Assembly: GCA_012931725.1 (NCBI GenBank)
Contig: CM022946.1
Coordinates: 72,218,335-72,282,334, forward strand
Length of the DNA: 64,000 bases
Source: Litsea cubeba
Taxonomy: Eukaryota; Streptophyta; Magnoliopsida; Laurales; Lauraceae
Direction: 5' to 3'
A program made the translations under genes and the position numbers. This document shows, piece after piece, positions 50,696-62,358 of this stretch (its first letter is position 1; every line of letters starts with the position of its first letter). The notes beneath the pieces were generated by a model. That model ran no database searches, was not told the DNA's origin, and saw only the letters and a program-made list of their open reading frames with translations.

Positions 50696-53600
50696 CTAGC
50701 CAAAAAATTTGAGCTCCTCGAGCAAGCTTTTGGCCTCAGCTGTCAGAGTTTCCAGGGAACGCTTCTTCAGGAACTTGCCATGAGATGCTGGGGTAGGCTG
50801 TAACCCTTCTTTCACACTGGGAAGCTTATCCCGAGCAGTTTGCCATTGTTTGTCCTCTTGAAACTTCCTTTCAAGAACTCGATCAGCATTTGCAACCCGG
50901 CGAATCAGAGCACTCTCCTTGTCGCGAGCCTCTATTATAGCAGCCCACTTGGCAGCGACTTGTGCCTTCAAATGCTCAAGACATTTCCTGGCCTCATCGA
51001 CCTCCCTATCAAGGATGTTAAGGTCATGTGTCAGCCAATGATGGCTAGCTCTTCCAAGTTCTTCTCTCGGACTAGCCGCTTTCTGCTTTGTGTAGCCTCA
51101 TTCAGGTCAGACTTAGCCTTATCAGCAGGGTCCAGGAACATCTCCTTGAAGAACTGGTCATCAGCAAAACCCACGGTCTCAAACCACTTGTCACCCAGTG
51201 CAATGATCCTATCAACGATCGCCCTGGCACCTGTGACATCCAGACCAGCCTCTTCGGCATCACCGAGAATCTCCTGCACATGCTGGATCATGCCAAATCC
51301 AGCATCCAAGTGTCCAGCAAGGAGAGTCTCAATCCAAGAGCTCAGAACCCGCACCACCACCTTCTTCGCAAAAAGAAGAGATGGCCCAGCTGAAGATTCG
51401 CCCCGCTCCGTCAGTCGGCTGCTCATGTCATGCCCCGTTGGAAGAGTAACAAAAGAAATCTTTCTAGTCGGAGCTGCTGGGGAAGAAATCTCAGCACGAG
51501 GTACCTCCTCCACCGTGTCAGAATTGGTTGCAGGAGTCTCTACCTCCGGATTAGCCTCTGCATCCCTTGCTCCGGTTTTGAAAGAAGCGACGGACTCTCC
51601 TCTCTCACTTCAGAACCTGCCAAAGAAACACAAAAAGGTATGAATATGATCATGTTTGAAAATCATTATCAGGGTTATTACTACAAAATACCTTCTTCGA
51701 CGACTGGTGGAACACTCTCTTCCTCCATGAACTCATCGGAAACATCATCAACATTTGTGTCCATCGATGGTTCAAAGTCATCGGAATCTTGTGGCAAGTC
51801 AGCTGACAAGAAAAATGTTAGCAAACCAAGTCACAGACAAAAAAAAAGAAAGCAAAAGAAGTTATACCAATTGGAGATTCTGGATTCACTCCAGAGTCCT
51901 TCGGTTCTTCTTCAGGTGCCCCGACAGGATCCGTCACCACCTCATTGGTTGGAACCTCAGGCATCACCAAGTCTTCCTCTGCTAAAAAAAAAATAGCAGA
52001 AACAAGAAGCAAATCAGAACTTGGAAAAATCCCATGAAAAGAAATGGAAAGAGAAAGAGGAAGAATCATACCTTCACCAACAGTCTCTTCTTGTCGGCTT
52101 CCCTTTTCTGGAGGCTCGTCAGCATTCCCTGGCACCTCCTCATTGATAGTAAGAGGGACTTCTATGTCAGGAGAGTCCTCATGTTGCCCCTTGCTGCGAT
52201 GATGACTCCTCTTCCTCTTACTTCTGCGGGCTCGTTTCATAGAGGAACCTGCCCCACTGTCAGAGTCAGGTTTCCCATTTGACTCCTCACTGGATGGTCA
52301 ACTCTTGCCAGTAGACTCCACGGAAGCTTGCCTCTGTGCCGCTTGCATCCAAGCATCAAGTTCAGCTTCCTCTAGCTGCTCTAAAGCCTCATCAGGTATT
52401 TCTCGAACAGCTTCAGAACCAATGACGCCCTGGTCACTGAGAAAGCCTATCTTGTGCTTCTCTCCAGAAAGGAAGGCCCAAACTTCCTCTCGCCGGACGC
52501 CATCCGACTTTCCAAGGCCTTTTCCAGACGATAGTTTCACATCAAGCTCCTTCTTGGAAAGCCCCCGATATGTCAAAAAGCACTCCACAAACCACTTCGT
52601 GAAGCCGGCAGTCCGGGAAGTTGACAACACAGGATAAGAGATCATGGCAGTAGTGTCTTCAGCACTATAGAAAGCCCGTGCGTTTCTCCCATCCTGTAAC
52701 CCTCCACAGCGCTTCACCATGCTTGAAGGCGCTCCAACAATGCCTTGAGAAAAGCCCAATTGCAGAGCAAAGCGAGAAGGTAGATACGGCTGGATGTCGA
52801 CGAAAAGATGTCTGCGGTACACCATCGTACCGACAGGTATGCTGAAAAGCCACTCATTCTCTGCATTTGTCAAGGAGTAATGCCTTCCCATTCCCGCCCT
52901 GGTAGAGTCGCGGGAGGCACCAAAATCAAAAGCCTTCTTCCGCAACTCCGGAGAAAGCTTAACTGAAGACTGCCCCATCTCGACGTCCCTTAACCGTCGG
53001 ATCCTCATGCGGGTAAACAAAAGTGATTCGGACACGGCTTTGCCCTTAGCCAATCGAATCATGAGAGGATCATCATCCTGTGCAACACCCAACCGTAAAA
53101 GCCAGGATAGTGGTACACATACCACGAATAGAAGATATGGGCTGAAAATACCCTATTCATGGGAAGCCCAAGCCGAACAAAAAAAGCAGCAACCTGTAGT
53201 TCGGTACACAAGTAGGAGTAAAGAGCTGGCACCAAAGCAAACTGCTCTCCAAACGCCATCTGACAAGCCGAAAAAATACAATGCGGCCTGATGTGCGTTC
53301 CATCTCCTCCAGCAAAAATAGCCTCACCAAGCCAATAAGTGAGGTAAATAGTGAGATCTCTCTGCAGTGCAATGTCAGGACATATGGCGTTTGTACTCGC
53401 GAAGAAATCTCTCAACTCTTTTTGCATGGCCGAAGTCTTCTTCTTGTCTTCCCGGGTCATACTATCAAAAGACTCCCTGTTGTCAAAAAAATTGAGGAAC
53501 GAAGAGCCAAAACTCTTCCAACTACTGGATCTAACTTTCAAGCCCTCCTTCTCCTTCAAAAAAATCATAGAAGGCAACGAGTTGAAAGTACAGAAGCCTG

Positions 53601-55230
53601 AACTCCTCAGACTGCTCCTCAGGGACACTGTCGATCGACATAAACTCCTCGTAGAGTTTTCCAAGGATTGGCAATCCAGTAATGGCGCTCAACTCCTTCA
53701 AAGAGAAACCAATCTCACCATTCGTCACAACGAAGGTATTGGTTTGTGGAAGGAATGACTCCAACATAGCCATGAAGGCCTCATCGAAAAATATCACGGT
53801 CTCCCTAAAGGCGTGGACCGCATGAAGAATCCCGGCTTCCTTCAAAACGGCGCCACCAATCGCAGGACGCGATCAGTCCATGACTTCCACTCGGAGTCAG
53901 CACTGAAACGGTCACGAAGTCAAAAAGGCTTCACCCAATTGCTGCCGTCACCCCTAAAAATGCCAAGGCCCACCGGTCCCAAATCGACCGACGGATAATC
54001 AGAGCACTGGTAGCCGCTGGCCGGCATCAACATGTCCATGTCAGCAAGCGATTTCTCCCCATATCCAGGAGAACCGCTAACAAAAACCCCGGTCTTGATT
54101 ACATTTGTCCTTCTCACCCAGCTTGGAGGATCTTCCCTCTTAGAGCACGTGGGGGCAAGGCTCATGATCGAGACGGTGCGATCAAACGTCGATCGGGTAG
54201 CAACAGTATTCTTCCCACCATCAGCTGTGAAAGAGAACTGAAAATATCTTCTCTGCTATGTCATTACATCAGGGACTGCATCACCAAAGATGAAGGTAGG
54301 CTTGGGCAAAACCCTCTGATCATCCATCAACCATGGACGACTGCTTACCATGATCTTATAAAATTCTTCTCCCTTGAGAGCGATCAGTCGCTGCCTCATC
54401 TCATCTCTATTGAGGGAGTCGCACTCTTCCAGATTTTTCTCAACATATTGGACCTTCTCCCAGGCCTGCTGAATGGCCGGATTAGAAGATCTAGCAGATC
54501 GACGAGGTACGCTTGTAGCAGGCTCTTTACCCTTGTTCATTCTAGAGGAACCACCTGCAAAGGTTGGAAAAGAAAAAGATCATCATCAAAATGACAGAAT
54601 TTCGCTAAAAAAAAATCTGGCAAAATTTTGACACGGGTCCGGGGTAATTCTGAAGAAAAAGGAAATATCCCGAAAGAAATAGAAAGCTTGAAGATGGGCT
54701 CAACATTGCTGCGAGCTCCGAAACTCCAAACTTTCGAAACCTCAAAGTCTCCACAAAATCAAGAAGAGCTCAACATCGCTACGAGCTCCAAATTCCCAAA
54801 TTTGTAAAAACTTTCAGGTATGCTATCACATCATGCTACAAATTAAATATACAAAAACAATGCATGCATGAGCATCTTGGTTTGCAAAAAAAAATGCATT
54901 ATCATGATGAAAAACTTTCTCAAAAAAAAGGGGAGAAAGAAAAGAATAAAAAAAAAAGAAACAAAAAAAAAGAGAGGGGACTGGCCCACAGTCCACGTGG
55001 CCATATGGCCAGATCCGTAAGGCCCACAAAAAAAAAAGAAAAAAAACGTGCAAAAAAAAAGAAAGAAAAGAAAGCACGAGAAAAAAAAAGAAAAAACGTG
55101 TAAAAAAAGGGGGAAAAAGAAAAAAAGGAGAAAAGAAAAGAAAGAAACAAAAAAAAAAGGAAAGAACTTTTTTATCATCCTATTTCCTACAATGGAGTTT
55201 TCTTGAAAAAGGGAACTTACTTGAAGCCAT
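50696..55230 (-). pseudogene. RE-3 antisense PMD gene
   Basis: The ATG at 55230 gives a 10-nt exon 55230-55221, the donor GTAAGT, an intron 55220-55555-region ending with acceptor TTTGCAG before 54554 (intron 54555-55220, 666 bp), and exon 2 from 54554 to 52072. Exons 3-5 follow as in RE-1. The gene ends early at TAG 50698-50696 (SLLEELKFFG). Internal damage: frameshifts near 53860 and 53080, and a TGA near 52300 replacing an Arg codon. The stretch 53125-52298 is open for 275 codons and keeps the RRHLFVDIQPYLPSRFALQL block, and the coiled-coil exon is largely open. No solo LTR interrupts this copy. Confidence 0.85.
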
Positions 55231-55350
55231 TGATGGAGAAGAAGAAGACAGTCTTGAAGATCTTGAAGAAGAAGAACTCTTGGTCTTGAAGCCCTCTTGG
55301 GATTGTTGCAAAAGAAAGCAATAAGAGCAAGAGATCCAACCTCCTCCTTG

Positions 55351-55359
55351 CTTTTATAG
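55351..55359 (-). promoter_or_regulatory. Antisense gene TATA box (RE-3)
   Basis: CTATAAAAG on the minus strand, identical to RE-1, 121 bp before the start codon. Confidence 0.8.
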
Positions 55360-55429
55360 AAGAGAGCAAACCAAAGAAGGAAAGAAGAAAGAGGTAAATG
55401 TTACTAATTAGTAACCTTACCAAAAGAAA

Positions 55430-55655
55430 GAAATTAGAAAGATTCTTTCCCAAAAGAAAGATATCTTGAGGGATTCTCTCCCAAAAAGAAATCAATGAGA
55501 GATTTTCTCCCAAAAGATAGGATATTTGAGATATTCTCTCCCAAAGAAAGATATCTTGAGATATTCTCTCCCAAAATAAAGGGAACATGAGAGATTCTCT
55601 CCAAGTAAAGATATCTTAGATATTCTCTATCCAAAGGAGGTATTTTTAGATATTC
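55430..55655. repeat. ~34-bp tandem repeats (RE-3)
   Basis: About seven units of the GATATCTTGAGATATTCTCT type, the best preserved of the three homologous arrays. Confidence 0.83.
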
Positions 55656-55964
55656 TTTACAAAAATGACACCATATGAGATCTAAGCCATTTCAAAAGCT
55701 TAAGGTCCCATGGGTTAGCCCATATGAGCTAGGTTTGACCACCTAGGCACTAAAAAAAAATTGGGCTTTTAGTCAAAGAGAAATCCCTCTTACCAAGAGC
55801 ATACAAAAATGGTTCCATGCCTCTTTTGAGTTGATTGGACCATACAAAAAAAAAAGAATTCCAAGCCCCATGAGCTTCCAAAAATCAAACCATCCAGCCT
55901 CATCTGCCAAATTGAGCCAAAATCTTGAAATTGACATTGCACAAAAATCCAAACCGAATCCCGA

Positions 55965-56230
55965 TCCCCTAACTTGCCACATATAGCTTGTTAGGTCACA
56001 AGACCAAAACCAATAACCAAAACCTGATCCCCTAACTTGCCACATCAGCCTATCAGGTCACAAGATCAAAACCAAAATTGATCCCCTAACTTGCCACATA
56101 CTGCCTATTAGGTCACAAGATCAAAACCAAAATCGACCCCCCAACATTCGACATACAGCTTATTGGGTCACACGGTCAAAACCAAACCCGACGCCCTAAC
56201 CTACCACATACAGCTTGTTATTTCACAAGG
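55965..56230. repeat. ~55-bp tandem repeats, about five copies (RE-3)
   Basis: CTAACTTGCCACATA-type units. One more copy than RE-1 and RE-2, so copy number varies between elements. Confidence 0.87.
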
Positions 56231-56465
56231 TCAAAAACAAAAAACCCAAATCCACATCCCTGATGTCATCTTCAAAACTTTGCCTCGAGATGGTACGTGA
56301 TCCCTTTCACTACCATAAAATTCCCTTGGAAGCTCAAGAGGCTACAAATACCAAAAGAAAGACTACTCAAAGACTCTTGGTCAAGTCACAAGCTCTCCTT
56401 AAAAAAAATCTCTTCGAGGCACATCGACTACAAAAGTTAAGCAACTCGTCGCTGCACCTCAAGGG

Positions 56466-58981
56466 GTTGACACCAAAAATGTCACTTTGCCTCTTCAAGA
56501 TCCAAAAAGCTACATGAAGTCGCAACCTGCCATAAATAGGCAATGCTACTTCCAAAAAATCAAATCTTGTTAGAATCAAACAAAAATTGCAAGATCCTTT
56601 AAGATAGCCAAAAGAGGAGTACACAAGAAGTTTCGGGCCATTTCAAAATCATTTGCCCTAACTTTGCTCCTCCAACAGCTGAAAAGGAGCTCCCAGCGGC
56701 GAAAGCATCGGAGACACCAAATCTTCGATTAGAGCCGATGGATGGTCTCAAAATACATCCAAAAGGCTCCACGTCAAGTCTCGAGTCAAACCGACAACGT
56801 TTGACCCTACATCAACCCTCGAACAGCTAAATCAAGCCTCTTGGTGGGGAGAACCATCGAGGCCATCACTCAGCAGATAGAGCACATGGATGGCTTCAAA
56901 ATGCTTACAAAGGGCTACACGTCAAATTTTAGGTCATTTCGACAATATTTGACCAGACTTTGACGCTCGAAAGCCAAATCAGGCCTCTCGACGGCGAAGC
57001 TCTCTGAGACCATGGTTTCCAAGACAGAGCCTATGGATCATCTTAAAATGACTCCAATAGGTTCCCTGTCAAATTTCAAGTCAATCGGACATCGGTTGAC
57101 CGCACATAAAGCCGCGACATCTTCATCGCGACAAAAACAAGTTTACTGGTGATAGGACCCCAAACGGCTTCAAAACTCAAATAAAAGCCTATGTGGTCTT
57201 ATTTATTGCTCAGGAGGCCTCACCCCAAATTTCAGGTCATTCCGACATCGTTTGATCCAGTTTCAGCTTCTGATAGAAAATCGGTAGCTCTGTGCGACAA
57301 AGTCTTCGACTTTCTCGAAAAATTGGAAACTTTACAAATCCAAAATGCAAGGATTCTCATCAAGTCTTCTACAGGGAAATGATACTAATAAATGATAAAA
57401 AATGTCAAGAAAAAATATAGAAGAAAAAAGAATCGGAAAACATAAAAAATGGACGCAAAACGGGACAAAAAGGGGGAAAAAAACCCCAGGGTCGCCGGCG
57501 ACCATGGAGCCCGGGATCGCCGGGTGGGCCCCGAAAACCCCATTTTTCAACATTTTTTGCGATTCGAAGCGTCCGACTCCTCGGATTTTCCAAATTTCAT
57601 ACTTTTGAGACACCAAATCCTTTGATACCCGTCAAAATCACGGGTCAATCATCAAGAGCATCAAAATCAACATTGATCGCCAGCCGGTCAACCAAAAAGA
57701 GTGTGCTTTCTACCCGACCGATCGAGAAATCGACAGGATAGATGGCACTGACCCGCTGTTGGCAAACAACACCTGAAGTTACATGGTCATCCGATGTCGA
57801 TCTACATGAAGATTCATCGATGATCATCGCCAGAAGAATCCCAAAAGACGCGGCACGGCCCGCGACTCTTCAACTGCTCGGCGACCACTTAATGCAATTA
57901 ATTGACTAGCTTTATTACAGTCATTAATTCATTTCTTTGGACAGCCCAATCAGAAGCAAGCATCCGGGAGTTACAAGTCAATTGATTCATGGCATTTAAC
58001 CCATGAAACTCCTCCCATCATGGCGATTAAAGGCGATTAAATGCCCTCAATCTCCTCCGGCCAATCAGAAGCCAAGAAAAAGGAGTTACACAATAAAGAA
58101 TTCAATCTCGTAACTCCTCCCTTTATGTAGCTTTATAACAATTAAGGCTCATAAATCCGTCTAAATGGCTACCTAAAATCCTATAAATAGGAGAGCATTC
58201 CAAAGAATTCCAGATCAGAAAAAAAACAAACAGAGATCCCTGATAAGAAAAAAGCACAGGAAATCCAGAGAAAGAAAGAGAGAAAACTCTGCTAAAGTTC
58301 TGCACCGGCCACCGCTACAAGGTGACAAAAGTCCCCCCAAGGTCCTTGCCTTCTCCTTCTGCCTCCAATGGCTTAGATGTGGCTTTTCAGCCCGTCTACT
58401 TAGTTTTTTATTGGACATAGGGCCTCCTTTTGGTCTTTGTCCTCTAAAAACCTGAGGTTATAGTCAAGCCAAGCGAATCAAGAGCATCCTCTGTTCTCAT
58501 CTGCATGGATGATGGCGAAGTCCACATATGGCTTGCGACCGTCAATCTGAACGAGTCCCCCACAATCTACTGAGAAGTTAGATCCTCCTTTTCTTGCTTT
58601 TCATTATAGTTTGTATTTTTCTAAAAGAGACAAAAATCACAACTCTTGTCTTTCATTATTGATAAAAATTGTAAATCGGCTATAAACGCCAAAATTGGCT
58701 ATAAATGCCAAAAAAATCGCCTTTCATGACAAATCAAGAAAAATGTTTCTTTTCTTAAATATATGTGCAATGGAAAACTTGAAAGAAGTTGATTTCCTTT
58801 TTACTTGCGAAGGTCGATCTCCGGATCACCACTTGTAATTCCAAGTAAAAGAGAAAATCTGGCACACCCACACAAAAAAATGTTGATGCACGTTTTTGCC
58901 CCCCGGTTACGAAAAGGTTGGACCAAACGGACTCCCACGTCCGCCGACCTTGGTAGAACAGAGCGAAAGCGCTGTCCATCA
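56466..58981 (+). repeat. RE-3 3' LTR (first bases deleted)
   Basis: Begins TTGACACC directly after a shortened purine tract (CTCAAGGGG), having lost the CATTTG seen in RE-1. The U3 ~148-bp repeats span about 56628-57360, the TATA box CTATAAATAG is at 58181-58190, the G/C hairpin is missing near 58336, and two U5 motif units lie at 58677-58712. It ends GTCCATCA at 58981. Confidence 0.9.
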
Positions 58982-61664
58982 ATAGCCAACAAAGGCTAAT
59001 AACAAGTTCCCAAAAAGATAAAAGATCATTTCCCAAAATGTTATGCAACTCAAGACCCAACCCGACATCTAAATGACATCGCTGGGCTGCCACTCTCGCT
59101 CAACCGGCTGATCTTCAACCACCTCCTCGTGCTCCTCCTCAGGGGCAATGAAACCTAGATCTGAGCACCAAAACGAAAGGGTCAGACATGACAGTCTGAT
59201 AGGCAAAAAAGTTAAGTACAATCATGCTATAAATCAATAGTTTTGAAATAAATAAAACAACATGTACGATGAAGAGAAATTGTATAAACCAAAGCATTTG
59301 GATAATAATATCATTTATAAGAACCATTCATAAATCAAGATGACCATTCGAAAACAATACCTTGGCAACCACATGTAGCTCCATTCTCCGTCACACGAAG
59401 TGACGAGAGCACTCAAGATTCTCCGTCACACAAAGTGAAGGGAGACACTATCATAATTTGTAGTAGCTCAGTGAAACTGAGGACCACACACGAGTCCCAC
59501 CGCGGAACGGGCTAAACAAGCAAGCAAGCACGTACGTATTTACCAATCCAATGTTGGTACAAGATTTAAGGACCCAAGGCGGTTGATCGGATCGGCAATG
59601 GTTGTCCAAGCTGAGTGGAGCCGACCCTAAAAATACATGCTTCAAAACAATGTTTGACACTTCGAAATTTGGAGACTACTCACTCTACATCAAGTACACG
59701 CACGCTTATTCATAAAAGTTCACGAAATAGTAGTCCCGACAAGATGTGTATAAAAACACAATTCATGTAATGATTTCCCAAATGGGTTTTAAAATAAAAA
59801 CCTTGGAAATATTCTTTTCAAGCTGATGCGAATCACAAAACGAGAATTTGGTTCATGAATCATGATTTTTCATCAATACCTTGGGACCGTAATCGTCGAA
59901 TCGCATATACTTTGAAATCCCATGTCCATCATTCGTTTAAATGGTGCCCAATTTTTTTTTAAACGACATTAAGGATAACAAGGTGTATACTTTGACCAAG
60001 AAGGGTCCACAAGTGATTGGGATAGAATTCCCCTCCATTCTCCTCATTTTTAAAAATCTGGGTGAAGTTCGGTCACCTTTCGGCTGGCATTCGGTTAGCC
60101 GACAAAGGTAATGTCGGTAAGCCGAATGCTGACCGAAAGCTAGCCGAACAACAGGATCAGGGAAAAGACAGCTTCTGGAATTGGAACCGAAGTGGTGTCG
60201 GTCACCTGCCGGTTAGTCGACACCTCGGCATCAGAAAATTACAGCTCTCGGGAATTGGAACCGAACATGTTCAGTCGCCTATCGGTTGGCTGTCGGTTAG
60301 CCGACAGCTGACCGACCTTGCTGCGAGAATAAATTTCTGAGGCTATTTCTATCCCTTCCTTTCTCCAAACACTTCTCACTTTTACACATCAGATCCCTGC
60401 AATAAAATGAGCTAAAAGCACCTCCATTTCATCAACAAAACTTCCATCCATCACTTCAAATTCAACCAACCAAACCTCCTTCAATCACTTCACAATTTCT
60501 AATAAATCCAAGCGTAAAAGTAGCATTTTAAAGGGAACCAAAAGCCCAAACAGAAATCAGTGAAATGCATCAAAGTATTTGATCATTAATACACATGTTT
60601 AGTAAATTAAACTTCAAAACAAAATAAGATTAAACAAATGGTTCAAAAGACAAGAAGTCAACATAAAATCCATAAATGAACACATGCTTATTCATATTTC
60701 ATTCATTCACTTGCCTGGGTCCAAAATGGATCACAATCACTCCAAGAGATGCTTTAACACAGATACACTCAATCTACACCTAAAGCCCCATGAAAAACCA
60801 TTCAAAATCCACAAATTTTGAAATTAGAGGGAGCTCTCAAAGATCCCTTTTGTATGCATGATAAAACATTTCTAAAGGGTCTATAAAAGCTATAAATTCG
60901 AAATGGATTCGATGCTAAACTTTCACAGCTCTAAACAAGGAGGAAAACTTGAGGAAGAAGATGGGTTCCAACAGATTCTTTCAAAAATGGTATGGTTGTG
61001 AAGCTTAGAGAATGGGGAGGTGAATGATGTAATCTGATCTTGTTTTAGGCCAAGGGAGGTGCAACATGTAGGGTCAAGAAGTGGCTGGAAGGAGAGAAAG
61101 AAGAAGGCTTTCTCTTCAGCTCAGTTGCAGAAAATGAAATGGAGAGTGAAGGAGAAGAACCTACGTGAGTTGGGTTTTATTTAAGTGGGGAGGTGGGCCC
61201 CATTGGCCCTCAAAACTTCAAGTGGTTAGATCACTGACTTTAGGTCCCGACGAAAGAGAGAAAAGTGATCGTTGAAATATCTAGTTTCCAAAAATAGAAT
61301 TTTTACATGATTTTGTAAACATTGAAATTCATGCACAAATTTCAAGGTGAAAAGCTTGTTTTACCCCTTTTTGTTGAAAAATGCGATTTCTGAGTTTCGA
61401 AAACGGACGGAGGGAACATAAAAGTTGTAAATGCTATTTTTATAAATCAAGAGGATTAAAAATAATAATTTCCCAAAACTCAAGAATAATTTCCCTAACA
61501 CGCACACGAGTCCCACGGGCTAAATCAACGGCTCTCGAAAATTCCCAAAGCTATGGAAAATCTATCGAGCTCACAATCTAAGCTAAACGCTATCTAATCA
61601 CACTTAAGATCTAATCTCGGCTAAAATGACGCTAATCAAAGCAAACATGGGTTGGGGTCTGACA
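58982..61664 (-). mobile_element. RE-5: truncated LTR-type element (minus)
   Basis: On the minus strand it starts TGTCAGACCCCAACCC at 61664. A TATA-like TAAATAAAA stands at 61175-61184, followed by a pyrimidine-rich leader. Toward the other end it shares GACTGTCATGTCTGACCC with a GACCGTCGTGTCTGACCC in RE-4, which suggests related LTRs. Its distal end is missing: the RE-3 LTR begins at 58981, so RE-3 seems to have inserted here. No coding domain is seen. The ORF at 60062-60340 reads through a palindrome cluster. Confidence 0.72.
60060..60320. repeat. Cluster of TCGGTTAGCCGACA palindromes in RE-5
   Basis: Recurring GGTTAGCCGACA, GCTGACCGA and TTGGAACCGAA motifs that form inverted repeats, for example around 60281-60316. 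CG-rich compared with its surroundings. It occupies a place similar to the GCTCGAGC clusters of the other LTR families. Confidence 0.8.
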
Positions 61665-62358
61665 GGTAGGAACTTCTACCCTTCAAGGACTTCTGTAACT
61701 AACATCCATGCATTAGTGTAGATCAGTTGGACAAGTTAATTGGATCCCATTCCGTCTTTACACACCAATGAAGTTCTACGGGTCTAAGGATATTCATTAG
61801 CAGCTGTTTAATATCACATTATCAGGGTTTAAACTACATCAAGCAAATACTTGAGATAATTGGTCGGATTTTTGAAAATAGTTGAGATTTTTTATCGAAT
61901 CGGGCTTGAAACAGGAGGGTGAACCTTCATCTGGTTTAAAAAAGGTGAAGGATGAAAGACAAAGCAGGATACATAATAGGCCTGGTTCCACTTTTCATAC
62001 AATACAGTGGAGACCTTATAGGTCTATGTTTGTAGAGTTAAAACAAAACAGGCAAAATTAGGAATAAACAAAATTACAAAAAGAAAAAGGAGAGAAGATC
62101 AAGTCCAACTATCCTGTGTGGCCCACTGTCTGTACGCTTGGCCAATAGTTGGTCAACAACAACTCAATATACATTGGCAAATGCTCAAAAAAAAAAAAAA
62201 ACTTGTGCAATCTGAAAACAAAACCAGATTCTGGGGCCTCCAAAAGAATTGGCTAGATCAATTCTGTCCAACTGTCCAATTTGCATGATCATGCTCTAAT
62301 TATGATCATATAAAAAGATTTAAATTCTAACCATATATGAACATTGTACCTTTCCTAT
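61665..62358. other. Unassigned spacer
   Basis: About 690 bp of AT-rich DNA between RE-5 and RE-6. I see no ORF of note, repeat, RNA gene or promoter signature. It is the only stretch not clearly part of a transposable element. Confidence 0.6.

Larger units (their letters stand above)
50459..58981 (+). mobile_element. RE-3: 3' half of a third Tat-family element
   Basis: Begins in array C sequence (homologous to RE-1 from about 20270) and runs through the antisense PMD gene, its promoter arrays and the 3' LTR. The 5' LTR, leader, gag-pol and arrays A/B are absent, being lost at the RE-4 junction. Same orientation as RE-1. The 3' LTR abuts RE-5, so RE-3 probably inserted into it. Confidence 0.88.
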
